Part shown: one piece after another, positions 12,847 to 20,832 of the stretch
Layout of the letters: each line of letters begins with the position of its first letter
Numbering within the stretch: the first letter of the stretch is position 1
Virus record (IMG/VR): IMGVR_UViG_3300032285_002914
Coordinates: 1-27,624 of that record
Source: a virus
Strand: one strand, 5' to 3'
Length of the DNA stretch: 27,624 bases
Position numbers and translations under genes: made by a program
Notes under the pieces: generated by a model
Told to the model about the DNA's origin: nothing
The model's input: the letters and a program-made list of their open reading frames with translations, nothing else
The model's database searches: none

Positions 12847-13014
12847 TTATTTGCGGGAGATTTTGCTGATGAAATCGACGATCTTTTGCAGGGTCGCTTC
12901 CGGCTCGTCCCCGGGGAACAAAGTTGCGACGGCGATGGCGGCCGTCAGGAGAGCAGTGACTGCGCCTAGGATCTGAGTCCCGTGGCTGATTGCATAGGAT
13001 AGAGTTTCGTTCAT
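12847..13014 (-). CDS. Small holin-like membrane protein, 55 aa
   Basis: ATG 13014 begins a 55-residue protein with a single hydrophobic stretch (ILGAVTALLTAAIAVATLF, about 15-33) and an acidic then basic C-terminal helix (PGDEPEATLQKIVDF). A ribosome-site-like AAAGGG lies just upstream. It lies between the coiled-coil membrane protein and the spanin-like pair, so a holin or pinholin role is likely. It ends six bases before the next start. Confidence 0.65.
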   Translation of the reverse strand: MNETLSYAISHGTQILGAVTALLTAAIAVATLFPGDEPEATLQKIVDFISKISRK

Positions 13015-13029
13015 GCCCTTTGGGCAGTG

Positions 13030-13290
13030 TCAAAGACCGAATCGGCGTTTGATCAGCTCCCACGCCGTACTCACCACGGCCCCGGAGATCAGCGCGACCA
13101 ACCATAGCTTTGTTTTGATCGTGTGGGCGTCCCGTTCCATGGCGGTCAGCCGGCCGTGATATTCGCCTAGGCTGGCCTGGGAGCGTTCCAAAAGGTCGAG
13201 AATGACCGATTGGCGGGTCTCGATCCGAGCGACCGATTCTCGCACCACGGAAAGGCGTTCGGAAAGTTCGGCGATCTGGTCGGTGCTCAT
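13030..13290 (-). CDS. Coiled-coil protein with C-terminal membrane anchor (XhlA-like)
   Basis: From ATG 13290 the protein has 86 residues. A long heptad helix fills residues 5-55 (LSERLSVVRESVARIETR), and a membrane helix follows at about 61-78 (LWLVALISGAVVSTAWEL), ending in basic residues. This is the form of the XhlA family of holin-associated proteins, known from other phage lysis cassettes. The start overlaps the stop of the preceding small gene (ATGA). Confidence 0.72.
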   Translation of the reverse strand: MSTDQIAELSERLSVVRESVARIETRQSVILDLLERSQASLGEYHGRLTAMERDAHTIKTKLWLVALISGAVVSTAWELIKRRFGL

Positions 13291-13436
13291 TTCATGTTCG
13301 CCCCGGCCGTCGTGATGCAAAGATATAGTTCGCCGTCCCGATCGACCGGCTCAATGAATCCTTCGTCGATCAGGTAAGAAAGGGCGTAAAGTTTGTCCTG
13401 GTCAGGAACAGTCGACCAATCGATTTTGCGAGCCAT
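13287..13436 (-). CDS. Small hypothetical protein, 49 aa
   Basis: The frame runs from ATG 13436 to TGA 13287, which overlaps the next ATG. The 49-residue protein (MARKIDWSTVPDQDKLYAL at the start) has an alpha/beta layout, with a possible winged-helix-like end (FIEPVDRDGELYLCITTAG). It lies in the lysis region without a recognised role. Confidence 0.6.
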   Translation of the reverse strand: MARKIDWSTVPDQDKLYALSYLIDEGFIEPVDRDGELYLCITTAGANMK

Positions 13437-13439
13437 ATC

Positions 13440-13574
13440 TCAAAACGGTTTTTCACCGCCTGCCCGGGCCGCGTCGCCCATTGTCGGCGTGTTGGTGTAT
13501 CTGGTGGGTACTTCAACCGCAACCGGCGCAGGCGAACAACCCGCCAGCACGGCGCAGAGAAGAATTAGCCTCAT
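13440..13574 (-). CDS. Small lipoprotein, 44 aa
   Basis: ATG 13574 overlaps the stop of the fibre-like gene (ATGA). The product is a 44-residue precursor: MRLILL, a hydrophobic core and lipobox LAGC with C13, followed by a Pro/Ala/Val-rich mature part of 32 residues. It is the first of the two lipoproteins here and may act in lysis or in excluding other phages. Confidence 0.68.
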   Translation of the reverse strand: MRLILLCAVLAGCSPAPVAVEVPTRYTNTPTMGDAARAGGEKPF

Positions 13575-14380
13575 GGCAATCCGAGGCCGGTGCCAAGGGT
13601 GGTTTTGTAAACTGAATTGATAGAATCGTGCTGGGCTTTTGATAAAGCAGTATTAAATGTCATTGCACAGGCAAATTGCGCGTTAATTGGCCCGTATATG
13701 GTTTCTATATTTGTATAACTTACTCCAACGCTCAAAAGGTTAGGAGATCCAGCCGTGTTGCCCCAGCTTCCAGAAATTGCGGTATTATTGCCTCCAATCG
13801 TCCAGGCTGAAAAAGTTGTCGATCCGCCAGAAAACGCGACTTCATAAAATCCGGTTCCGTTGCTTGTTCCGTTATTTGAAAGATTTAAGTTCGGCTGAGT
13901 AACACCCAGCCCCCTTCCTCCCGTCGAGCTTACATTGATTGAAAAGTTTCCCGTCCCTGCGGCGCCTCCTCCTCCGTATGAATACCAGTTCCCACCGTCA
14001 GCCAGCATTTTCTGAATGTAAATGATTGAATAAGTTCTCAGATTTGCGCTGCCAATAGTTGCTAATCCATATTGGGTGGATCCGTTTGTGGTTATCCCGT
14101 CAGTTCCAATCGTCGGGCTTCCTGAAAAAGAAAGATTGTAGGATCCAAGCCCACCCAAACTCTTAGCTGTGGAAGTGTTGTTGTTTTGATCTTGGCGCAA
14201 AGGCCAAGCGGCCATGTTTGACCATAGTCCCAGCCCCTTTATCCCAGTAACAAAGCTATTTATGCTTTTCTTTTGATCGGCATTTGTGATTCCGGCCGAG
14301 GTAAAGTAAGCGGATGCGTCGCTATCATAAGCAGGCCCAGCGCTTAATCCGCCTAATCTCAGACCGAGGCCGAGATACAC
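13571..14380 (-). CDS. Receptor-binding/fibre-like protein with LamG-type fold
   Basis: The 269-residue protein starts with a helical segment (about 22-60, ADQKKSINSFVTGIKGLGLW) and then a Gly/Ser/Thr/Asn-rich beta domain (about 65-245). The ordering resembles jelly-roll/concanavalin-type (LamG) domains in phage tail proteins, and the C-terminal 'ALSKAQHDSINSVY' helix is typical of that group. It is the last gene of the tail block, where receptor-binding proteins usually lie. Sugar binding at the host surface is an inference. Confidence 0.68.
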   Translation of the reverse strand: MYLGLGLRLGGLSAGPAYDSDASAYFTSAGITNADQKKSINSFVTGIKGLGLWSNMAAWPLRQDQNNNTSTAKSLGGLGSYNLSFSGSPTIGTDGITTNGSTQYGLATIGSANLRTYSIIYIQKMLADGGNWYSYGGGGAAGTGNFSINVSSTGGRGLGVTQPNLNLSNNGTSNGTGFYEVAFSGGSTTFSAWTIGGNNTAISGSWGNTAGSPNLLSVGVSYTNIETIYGPINAQFACAMTFNTALSKAQHDSINSVYKTTLGTGLGLP

Positions 14381-14383
14381 GGT

Positions 14384-14653
14384 TTAGTTCCCCCGGGTGT
14401 AGGCGATGGCTTTGCCGGTGGCCAGTTGGAAGGCGGTGACGGCCGCAAACACGACGAACCCAGCCGGGAAGGTCACGCCGGTGAGAGCGTCACCCGCAAG
14501 GGCAGTCTGGCTGACGGACGTGAACTGGCCGTCGGCGATGAACTGAATGGCCTGAAAGCTGCCAGTGACGGCAGTGGTGCCTGTTGCAACCCTGCCGCCA
14601 TATTCACCAACGCTGAGCGACGTATCCTGATTGATCTGAAGGTCGTATGCCAT
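14384..14653 (-). CDS. Small structural protein, 89 aa
   Basis: The protein is 89 residues, rich in Gly, Thr and Ala with beta-strand character (GYGGRVAT, FVVFAAVTAF), no membrane helix and no catalytic motif. It lies between fibre-type genes and is probably a small virion or decoration protein. I cannot assign a family. Confidence 0.65.
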   Translation of the reverse strand: MAYDLQINQDTSLSVGEYGGRVATGTTAVTGSFQAIQFIADGQFTSVSQTALAGDALTGVTFPAGFVVFAAVTAFQLATGKAIAYTRGN

Positions 14654-14671
14654 ATATGGGTCAAAGGCGTG

Positions 14672-15316
14672 TCAAAGCGGTTCGCCAGTTGTAGTGTCGT
14701 AGGTGCCGCCGTATGACCAGTATTCACTAGCGACGATTGTAGAGTTGAAGTCTGTAATTAGGGGGGTTGGGCCGGGAGGGAAAATGTAACCAGTATAATA
14801 AACCTTTTGCCCACTTGTTGTATAAACTTGAAATCCGTTTATCGTAAATTCTTGTATCGTGTATGGGTCACCCTCAACCCCAAGAAGAACGCCAGATTGA
14901 TCGTCTTGATCGGTTGCAAAAGTCACATCCATATAAAGATGTACAAGTGATTGCGTTGGCGATGAATTAACATAAAAATCAGCACCTCTGAAATCTAAAT
15001 TGAAAGCCACACTTGCCCCGGTATCGGTTAGGCTTGTTGAGTAACCATCGTTGCAAACAAGATTTGCTTCTTCATCAGCCAGAGATGTGGTTGTTCCACT
15101 CCAAGTAACACTTACCGGGTTTGCTGGGTCATTAAAGGTATATGCGGTAAATGAACCAGACACAGAAAACTTCTTTACTCTCCAATAGAGTTTCATCATT
15201 TCAGACAATGTGCCACGCACATTTAGGCCAGTAGTAATGCCACAAGGAACATACCCACCAGCCTCGGAGTCGTAATGACTGAATGGGAAGGGCTGGGTAG
15301 TTAGGATTTTACCCAC
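14672..15316 (-). CDS. Hypothetical tail-region structural protein
   Basis: This 214-residue, beta-rich protein (FSVSGSFTAYTF, GFQVYTTSGQKVYYTGYIF) has an aromatic, Tyr-rich C-terminus and no recognisable motif. Its start is GTG 15316, with AGAGGAG about eight bases upstream. Its position between the large fibre gene and the LamG-type gene suggests a distal tail component. Confidence 0.7.
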   Translation of the reverse strand: MGKILTTQPFPFSHYDSEAGGYVPCGITTGLNVRGTLSEMMKLYWRVKKFSVSGSFTAYTFNDPANPVSVTWSGTTTSLADEEANLVCNDGYSTSLTDTGASVAFNLDFRGADFYVNSSPTQSLVHLYMDVTFATDQDDQSGVLLGVEGDPYTIQEFTINGFQVYTTSGQKVYYTGYIFPPGPTPLITDFNSTIVASEYWSYGGTYDTTTGEPL

Positions 15317-15333
15317 AGGATCTCGCTCCTCTC

Positions 15334-15343
15334 GCCTTTCGGC
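15334..15343 (-). other. Small GAAA-loop hairpin after the fibre gene
   Basis: The minus-strand transcript reads GCC, GAAA, GGC, a short stem with a GNRA-type loop, in the gap after the fibre stop and before the ribosome site of the next gene. Two similar hairpins follow other structural genes (21227-21238 and 27054-27083). It is too weak to terminate alone. Confidence 0.4.
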
Positions 15344-17050
15344 CTAGTACCCGATGACTGTGATGCGGAAAGTCTGCGTGGATTGTGTCTTGCTGGCGGT
15401 GGTTGCGTTTACCGCATCCACGTGAACTTGGTCGGTTGCGACTACGTGGCCAAAAAACACGAGCCCTTCAGAGACTGCGCTGGGTGCCCCAATCAGCACG
15501 ACGTCATTGATCGACGCCCCTGTGACTGCGACGGTGATAGACGTGGATGAATTGGCTGCAACAGCGCCAAACGCCAAGGACGTCGTCGTCGTCAGCGTTT
15601 CAACCGACAACGGCAGCACGCCGTAAGTCGTGGATCCGGTTCGCAACAGGCCAAGGTTGATCAGGCTAGTGACCACGTTCGGGCCGTTGGGTTGGGTGAC
15701 CGGGGTGGATCCGTAGAACGCAAGTTTCGACGACGTGCTGACTCCGAACTTCGTCCCGGTAGCGGTGCCCACCCCAAGGTTGTATCCGTCCGTGATGGTG
15801 ACGGCCGTGCCGGACAGATCCAACACGGTGGCGCCTGTCCCGATCGTGTTATTCTGCCAATCGAGGAACACGGATCCGCCCGAGTTGTACAGCTTGCGGT
15901 TGGTCGCGTCCACGTTTGTGGCGCTGTCTTCGACGAATAAGGCGTCGCATTCTGCCTTTGTGTAGTAGCCGGCAGCCGACGCCGGGACTGCGGATCCTGT
16001 GGTGATGACGTCTTTGCGGATCGTGATGTCGCCCTGGTAGATCGTCTTTGGCGTGCCCGACTGCGTCAGCTCAATTTCCAGCTTCGGCGTGATCGTGCTT
16101 GTTCCTGCTTCAGCGTAAAGCTCATCCAGTTCGCTCGTAGCCATCGTCACAGTGCTCTGGAAAAACTTTCCAAACACAACGGCGGACGCATCCAAGGTGA
16201 GCGCTGTCGTGACGTTCTGCTGGCCGAGATTACGAACAAAGCTGATTGTGTAGTCGCCTTGATTGTTGCCGGCCTGCACGCTGATGTTCCCGGATCCGAT
16301 GCCTGTGACGGCCGAAAGCGCTTCCGAGAAGCTGGCCGCGGTGGCCCCGATGGCGATACCGGTTGTACTGTTTGCGCCGTAGTTAAGAACGATATTTCCC
16401 CCTTCTGCATCCGGGCCAACGCTAAGGCGCCAGGTCTGATTTGTTCCGGTTGTCCCGGAAGATCCGACCTGAAGCTGCGTTAGGCTAACGACTCCGGCCG
16501 TGCTGGCCGCGGTGAACGTGTCGCTGTACACGGCAGGATTGCGGGAAAGTTGAATGATCTGCTGGGCGTTGACTGAAACGGCCGGATAGCGACGGGTATT
16601 GATTAGGACGGAGCTGGTCGGGAATAGCGTGAAAGACGATCCGCCAAAAGACAGCGCCGTGTTGGCGGTGACGGCCGTGATCACCCACGCCCCATTCGTC
16701 ACGGAGCCGTACGTCGTTACAGTGCAGTTGCCAGCGATCGCTGAGATGGCGGTGGCGACCTGTGCAGTCGTCGCATTGAAAGAGATTGCCGTGGATGTGC
16801 CGGTAGTAGTTGTCAGTTTGAACTGTCCGTCGGTCGGCTTTCCGTCCAGATAACCGATGCCGAGCTTTAGGCTGGCGCCTGTGGTGTCGATGTCGCGCAG
16901 CAGGCCGGAGCTGTCCCGGGCCTGCAAGCGGACGCGGAGCGTGTAGGAGTCGTTGCGGGTGAGTGTCGGGAAAACTCCGTTCTTCACGGATCCTGCCGCC
17001 ACCAGTGCGTTGGCACCTGTATCCAGATAAAGATCGATCTGCTGGCCCAT
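15344..17050 (-). CDS. Large tail fibre / baseplate-associated protein
   Basis: The 568-residue protein is Ser/Thr/Val/Gly-rich and built of repeated beta-type stretches. Residues 1-60 resemble an N-terminal attachment domain (RVRLQARDSSGLLRDID). The middle 70-290 contains similar segments such as TTTTGTSTAISFNATTAQV (78-96) and a related one at about 225-245. The segment TPKTIYQGDITIRKD (333-347) and a short helical linker YYTKAECDALFVE (361-373) precede a C-terminal beta domain (about 375-568). This is the usual design of a phage fibre or upper baseplate protein. The repeated fold suggests domain duplication. Confidence 0.75.
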   Translation of the reverse strand: MGQQIDLYLDTGANALVAAGSVKNGVFPTLTRNDSYTLRVRLQARDSSGLLRDIDTTGASLKLGIGYLDGKPTDGQFKLTTTTGTSTAISFNATTAQVATAISAIAGNCTVTTYGSVTNGAWVITAVTANTALSFGGSSFTLFPTSSVLINTRRYPAVSVNAQQIIQLSRNPAVYSDTFTAASTAGVVSLTQLQVGSSGTTGTNQTWRLSVGPDAEGGNIVLNYGANSTTGIAIGATAASFSEALSAVTGIGSGNISVQAGNNQGDYTISFVRNLGQQNVTTALTLDASAVVFGKFFQSTVTMATSELDELYAEAGTSTITPKLEIELTQSGTPKTIYQGDITIRKDVITTGSAVPASAAGYYTKAECDALFVEDSATNVDATNRKLYNSGGSVFLDWQNNTIGTGATVLDLSGTAVTITDGYNLGVGTATGTKFGVSTSSKLAFYGSTPVTQPNGPNVVTSLINLGLLRTGSTTYGVLPLSVETLTTTTSLAFGAVAANSSTSITVAVTGASINDVVLIGAPSAVSEGLVFFGHVVATDQVHVDAVNATTASKTQSTQTFRITVIGY

Positions 17051-17073
17051 TTTATCCCTCGCCTATGTCAAGG

Positions 17074-17349
17074 TTAGGTAGTGGTTGTGGCCGCTCCCGG
17101 GCCATAAACTATAATTGTGGCAGGAGTACCGTTTGAACATACGTTCAGCGTGATTTGATTCAGCCCGCCGCCTCCGGCCGTGACCACGCCTGTCACGCTG
17201 ATCTGGATCCCGTCCGGGACGTCGATTAGGGTGACGTTGTCCCCTGCAATCGGTTTTGTGCATTCAATCCGCCGAATCAGCTTGTTAAAAAATCCTTTCC
17301 CAAGTCGAGACGGGCCATCGATTTCGTTTAGGCGGGCTTCGGTTGCCAT
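17074..17349 (-). CDS. Small tail protein, 91 aa
   Basis: The protein has 91 residues with a helical N-terminal part (NEIDGPSRLGKGFFNKLI) and a beta/Gly/Thr-rich end (VVTAGGGGLNQITLNV). It lies between the fibre and the 217-residue tail protein with short gaps. Its size, position and form fit a tail-tip adaptor; no family is recognised. Confidence 0.65.
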   Translation of the reverse strand: MATEARLNEIDGPSRLGKGFFNKLIRRIECTKPIAGDNVTLIDVPDGIQISVTGVVTAGGGGLNQITLNVCSNGTPATIIVYGPGAATTTT

Positions 17350-17352
17350 GGC

Positions 17353-18006
17353 TTACGCGTATACGCCCTGCCCTTGCTGCTTCTCTTTAAACACCGCCCG
17401 GGCGACAAGGAACTGACCGCGACGAACAGAGTCCAAGCTGTCCAAGCAGTATCCAAAATATGTTAGCGTGCCACCAAGGTTCGATTCCGTTACGCCTGGT
17501 GTCCGGGGATTCTGCGGTGTTTCCGTCCCGTTAATATATGCAGGCATGGGAATTTTAGATGTAGGGGTGAATCGTTCTTTTACAGGAAAACCTGACGAAA
17601 GTTGACCGCTTGCGAATTGGCTTTCGGTCAGATCGGTGACAAAGCTGACTTCAATCACAACGGGCGGCCCCCATATATCCGCACCAGTTGTCGGAATGTA
17701 TTTGATCTGTGCAGGCGGCAGGCTTGTCTCACTGGTGAGCCCCACGTAAGTGACGGTCAGCTCGCTGATGTCGCCGTCCTGCTCCCGGACGGCCGCTGTT
17801 TCCACTGCCATCCGGGTGAACTTGGTCGATGCCGTGGAGAATGCGGAGTGCGTGACGTCCTTCAGCGGCAGAATGGTCTGACGGTCGCTGGATCGGATCG
17901 TGTAGGTTTCGGTGAGCGTTTCCAGCCCAACGATTTCCCGGCTGTAATCGGAACGCCGCAGGATCTTGCTCCCGGACGATAATGCGCCGATGATGGATGC
18001 GGGCAT
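17353..18006 (-). CDS. Hypothetical tail protein, 217 aa
   Basis: A beta-rich 217-residue protein with no motif I recognise. It lies directly downstream of the tape-measure gene (ATG one base after the tape-measure stop region), the position where distal tail proteins of siphophages occur, so a tail-tip role is likely. Strands such as ELTVTYVGL and VVIEVSFV recur along the chain. Confidence 0.7.
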   Translation of the reverse strand: MPASIIGALSSGSKILRRSDYSREIVGLETLTETYTIRSSDRQTILPLKDVTHSAFSTASTKFTRMAVETAAVREQDGDISELTVTYVGLTSETSLPPAQIKYIPTTGADIWGPPVVIEVSFVTDLTESQFASGQLSSGFPVKERFTPTSKIPMPAYINGTETPQNPRTPGVTESNLGGTLTYFGYCLDSLDSVRRGQFLVARAVFKEKQQGQGVYA

Positions 18007-18007
18007 A

Positions 18008-19498
18008 TTAGCTTACCAGTGGCGCAGACGTCAGCTTCGCCAGAGCGTCTTGCAGGGTTTTGTTGATGTCGTCTAAGGTTGTCTTTCCCTCGGCTTCTTT
18101 CTTTGCCTGCGTTTGGATGTACTCGGAACGGCGTTCAGACATGGAACGCTGCGCTGTTCCAATCCCAAACGATCCGACCTTTGTGGCGGACGTGTTTGCT
18201 AGGACTTCTTTGTCGAGTTGGCCCTGCGTGATTTTCTTCTGTTCCTCGGCTGCTTTCGCACGGGCCTTTTCAACTTCGGCTGCCACGCTGCCGCCCAGTC
18301 CGGCCGCTATGTCGAGGCGTTGCCCAGCAGCTTGGCCTGTTGCCTGCTGGCCTTGCCGTGCTCTGTCTGGTGCACCTGCGAGCCACTCGTTGTATTTTTG
18401 CTGATACTTTGCGGCTTCTTCGTTTTGTTTAATTTTTTCGTTCACCGCCTCTCGTTCGCTTTCAAAAATGTACTTCCGTCGACTTTCTTCGCTGTCCGCG
18501 GCCATCTTTTTCTCGTCTTCTTCTTCTTTCAGCGCTCGCATGGCTTCGTCAGTACGTTCTTTAATGGCGTCTTTTTCTGCTTTTTCGGTTTCCTTGGCGG
18601 CTTTTATTTTTGCAGCTTTGCCAGTTGCGCCAGCACCGCCTTCAAGATCCATAGGTTTGGCGGCTGCTTTGGGTTGATCGCCCTTATTAAATTCAGCCTT
18701 ACTTTTCTTCATTTCGTCGCTGATTGCCTTAGCTCCTGCAAGATTACCTGTCAGCGCTTCCCCTACCATCGCCATGGCCATCGTGACCTGTTCGGCCATG
18801 AATTTAAATCCCTTGATGGCGGGGTTGATGAATTGCGCTACCGATCCGAAAACGATTGTCATCGTATTCTGGAAAGTTTTGATTTCGTCGGAAGCTGCGC
18901 CAAGTTGTGCGATCGTATCATCCGACCAGACGCCCATGTCTTGACCCATTTTCTGAATGGCATCCGGGCCCATTCTGAGCGTTTCCATGAGAGCTCCGAC
19001 GCTTTTGCCGGCCACTTCCTGCGCCTGGGCGAACGCTTCCAGCGGGTCGTTTGCACCAGCCACTGCCTCGCTGAGCTTGAAAAATAGATCCTGAGGCGAC
19101 ATGCCTTGCAGATCGGAAACGGTCAAACCTAGTTTTTCAAACGATGCGATCATGGCGTCATCGCCGCCGATCGCCTTTCCTGCATTTACGGCCAGCTTGT
19201 TCATGGCGCTGGCCACGTCTTCAATGCCTGCCCCGGACAGCGATGCGGCGTTCCCGACTTCCTGTAGGGCGGAAGCTGAAATCCCGAAACGATTGGCCAA
19301 ATCTTGAAGCTGGTCGCCCTTGTCGATTGCCGATGAAAGGCCGCTCAAAATCTTATCGAATGCAAAAGCGCCGGTCAGGATTCCAGCCGTTTGCTTGGCA
19401 AACTTGTTGACGGCGTTCTCCGCCTCTTTCAACCCGTTCTCAAACGAGCTTTTTTCCAGTGCGAGCTTGGCTGTTGCGACGGCGTCCATTTTAGGCAA
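18008..19498 (-). CDS. Tail tape-measure protein
   Basis: The 496-residue protein has an N-terminal helical region (about 1-50), a Gly/Ala/Ile-rich region with 'GIEDVASAMNKLAVNAGKA' (91-109) typical of tape-measure proteins, a hydrophobic segment at about 215-250 and a long charged, Lys/Glu/Ala-rich coiled coil (about 255-490). At about 1.5 angstroms per residue, a tail of some 70-75 nm would be expected; this is a rule of thumb. The frameshifted chaperone gene lies one gene upstream, as is usual in lambda-like tail modules. Confidence 0.88.
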   Translation of the reverse strand: MPKMDAVATAKLALEKSSFENGLKEAENAVNKFAKQTAGILTGAFAFDKILSGLSSAIDKGDQLQDLANRFGISASALQEVGNAASLSGAGIEDVASAMNKLAVNAGKAIGGDDAMIASFEKLGLTVSDLQGMSPQDLFFKLSEAVAGANDPLEAFAQAQEVAGKSVGALMETLRMGPDAIQKMGQDMGVWSDDTIAQLGAASDEIKTFQNTMTIVFGSVAQFINPAIKGFKFMAEQVTMAMAMVGEALTGNLAGAKAISDEMKKSKAEFNKGDQPKAAAKPMDLEGGAGATGKAAKIKAAKETEKAEKDAIKERTDEAMRALKEEEDEKKMAADSEESRRKYIFESEREAVNEKIKQNEEAAKYQQKYNEWLAGAPDRARQGQQATGQAAGQRLDIAAGLGGSVAAEVEKARAKAAEEQKKITQGQLDKEVLANTSATKVGSFGIGTAQRSMSERRSEYIQTQAKKEAEGKTTLDDINKTLQDALAKLTSAPLVS

Positions 19499-20246
19499 AT
19501 CCTGCTTCTTTTGATTTATGTTTCACTATGGCAATCACGCTTTTGGCTAGTGTGTTTCGCTGGATGTCAAGAGTCTTCTGTAAATTGGAACGGCTAAGCG
19601 CTCGTCCGATCCATGGGATGCTGTTTTTCAGCTCCACGTACTTGTCGGTCACAGTCACGGAACCCTTTCCATACTTGGAAATCAGCTTTTGAATCCACCC
19701 CTGGACAGATCCAACGCCTTTTACCCTGGCAAATCCGCCAAGCATTGAAGCGCATTCCGCCCAGCCGGCCTTTGCGATGCCGACTTTTTTCTGCGTTTCT
19801 TTAATGTATCGCTGCTGATCTTTTTGAAGGAGATAACCTTTTTGGTCAGTCTTTGTTCTGCCTGTCGCACGGCTTCTGGTTTTCTGGTGAAATTCTTTGA
19901 TTCCTGATGCGGTTAGTTCTTGATTGTCATAATTCAGATAATTCTTTCCATCTTTTGTTGTGAATCGCTGATTGAATGCCTTCGGCCCGAGTGGACGCAT
20001 CCGCCCGGCCTCTTTCATGTATTCTTTGGTCAACGGCTTTGTGATCGCCGCAATATCCCTCAGGATTGCGTTTTCACCTTTCTTGCGGGCGTCAGCATTC
20101 ATGCCGAAAGGTTGGGTAGCGTTCGTCAAACGTACTGCCAGCGCACGGCCGGACGATCGCAGCTCTTTCGTCTGCTCCTCTTTTGTCAGTTTTCCCCACA
20201 TGGCCAGCGCCTTCGTCAGCTTCTTTTCGTCGATGGTCAGTTTCAT
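19491..20246 (-). CDS. Hypothetical tail protein, basic, 251 aa
   Basis: A basic 251-residue protein, mainly helical, with many Lys and Arg residues (KELRSSGRALAVRLTN near the N-terminus). Its start overlaps the stop of the -1 frame chaperone extension (ATGA), and its end overlaps the tape-measure start by eight bases. It resembles minor tail or head-tail proteins in size, but no family is recognised. Its position between chaperone and tape measure may mean that it helps tail initiation. Confidence 0.72.
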   Translation of the reverse strand: MKLTIDEKKLTKALAMWGKLTKEEQTKELRSSGRALAVRLTNATQPFGMNADARKKGENAILRDIAAITKPLTKEYMKEAGRMRPLGPKAFNQRFTTKDGKNYLNYDNQELTASGIKEFHQKTRSRATGRTKTDQKGYLLQKDQQRYIKETQKKVGIAKAGWAECASMLGGFARVKGVGSVQGWIQKLISKYGKGSVTVTDKYVELKNSIPWIGRALSRSNLQKTLDIQRNTLAKSVIAIVKHKSKEAGFA

Positions 20247-20458
20247 ATCCCCAGCAGATCCTTTATGTCACGGAGATCGTCGCCCGTGATCGCTTCCACC
20301 CGGCGCAATTTCACGCCGTTGATGAACATGAAAACGTGTTCGGCCTGATTGACCAAGCAGATTGGAATTTCCCATAGAATTTTCTGCAAATCCCATCCTG
20401 TTTCCTTTGCCAGCACGAACACGCTCGCGGCGCATCCGGCCGGCGTCAGGCGTTTCCC
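20243..20458 (-). CDS. -1 frame extension of the tail-assembly chaperone (GT-type)
   Basis: The -1 frame opens before the chaperone stop and runs 69 codons past the slip site to a TGA at 20243, which overlaps the next ATG. The residues (KETGWDLQKILWEIPICLVN in the middle) look protein-like and there is no normal ATG or well-placed ribosome site at its beginning; only CTG and GTG are possible. The likely product is a fusion of residues 1-127 of the chaperone with this segment, about 196 residues, as in lambda G/GT, where the T part binds the tape measure. The fusion has not been shown in this phage. Confidence 0.8.
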   Translation of the reverse strand, partial: GKRLTPAGCAASVFVLAKETGWDLQKILWEIPICLVNQAEHVFMFINGVKLRRVEAITGDDLRDIKDLLGI

Positions 20459-20832
20459 GGGTCGCCGATTGGCTTTTTATCCGGGATGACCGCCACCCGC
20501 GATTTGTTGGCTTCGCCCAGGATAGCCGCCACAAGCAGCCCGGCCGTGTCCCTGTCCTCCGGGGTCATATCCTCCGACCATTCCATGAGCTTTTCGCGGA
20601 ATTCGTCCTTATTCCATGCCAGCCGGATCGCGGCTTTCCTATCCTTAGCCAACAGAATGTGAACGTAGAGGAACGACCAAATAAAGTAGATTGAACTGTC
20701 GGCGTCGTCTCGGACTTGGAGCAAAAGCAGTCGGGAGCCTTCGGTGTAGGGCGCCAGCCGTTGATCTTTGAAATATCGATCAGGGCTGACGAACGCGGAA
20801 TTCAGTTCCGCCTCTAGGTCTTGGTCGCTCAT
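20446..20832 (-). CDS. Tail-assembly chaperone (G-type), short form
   Basis: This 128-residue, acidic, mostly helical protein is the first of the two frames (residues YFKDQRLAPYTEGSRLLLLQ, later AIRLAWNKDEFREKL). Its last codons carry the slip site G_GGA_AAC, two codons from the TGA. Known phage tail chaperones of this kind coat the tape measure during tail assembly and are not in the virion. The order chaperone, extension, one tail gene and tape measure supports the call. Its ATG overlaps the upstream stop. Confidence 0.78.
   Translation of the reverse strand: MSDQDLEAELNSAFVSPDRYFKDQRLAPYTEGSRLLLLQVRDDADSSIYFIWSFLYVHILLAKDRKAAIRLAWNKDEFREKLMEWSEDMTPEDRDTAGLLVAAILGEANKSRVAVIPDKKPIGDPGNA
20452..20458 (-). 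promoter_or_regulatory. Programmed -1 ribosomal frameshift site
   Basis: The minus strand reads GGGAAAC, in frame G_GGA_AAC, exactly the X_XXY_YYZ form. The two tRNAs can re-pair as GGG and AAA after a one-base slip. The zero-frame stop follows one codon later. The GC-rich sequence just downstream (minus strand CGCCGGCCGG at about 20433-20442) could form a stimulatory hairpin. Confidence 0.8.

Noticed and set aside
12749-13105. A 118-codon minus-strand ORF in the lysis region
   Set aside because: It crosses the small membrane genes in another frame and looks like a low-complexity shadow of them.
18218-19087. A 289-codon plus-strand ORF inside the tape-measure gene
   Set aside because: It is antisense to a typical tape-measure coiled coil; the Phe-rich product mirrors Lys/Glu codons.
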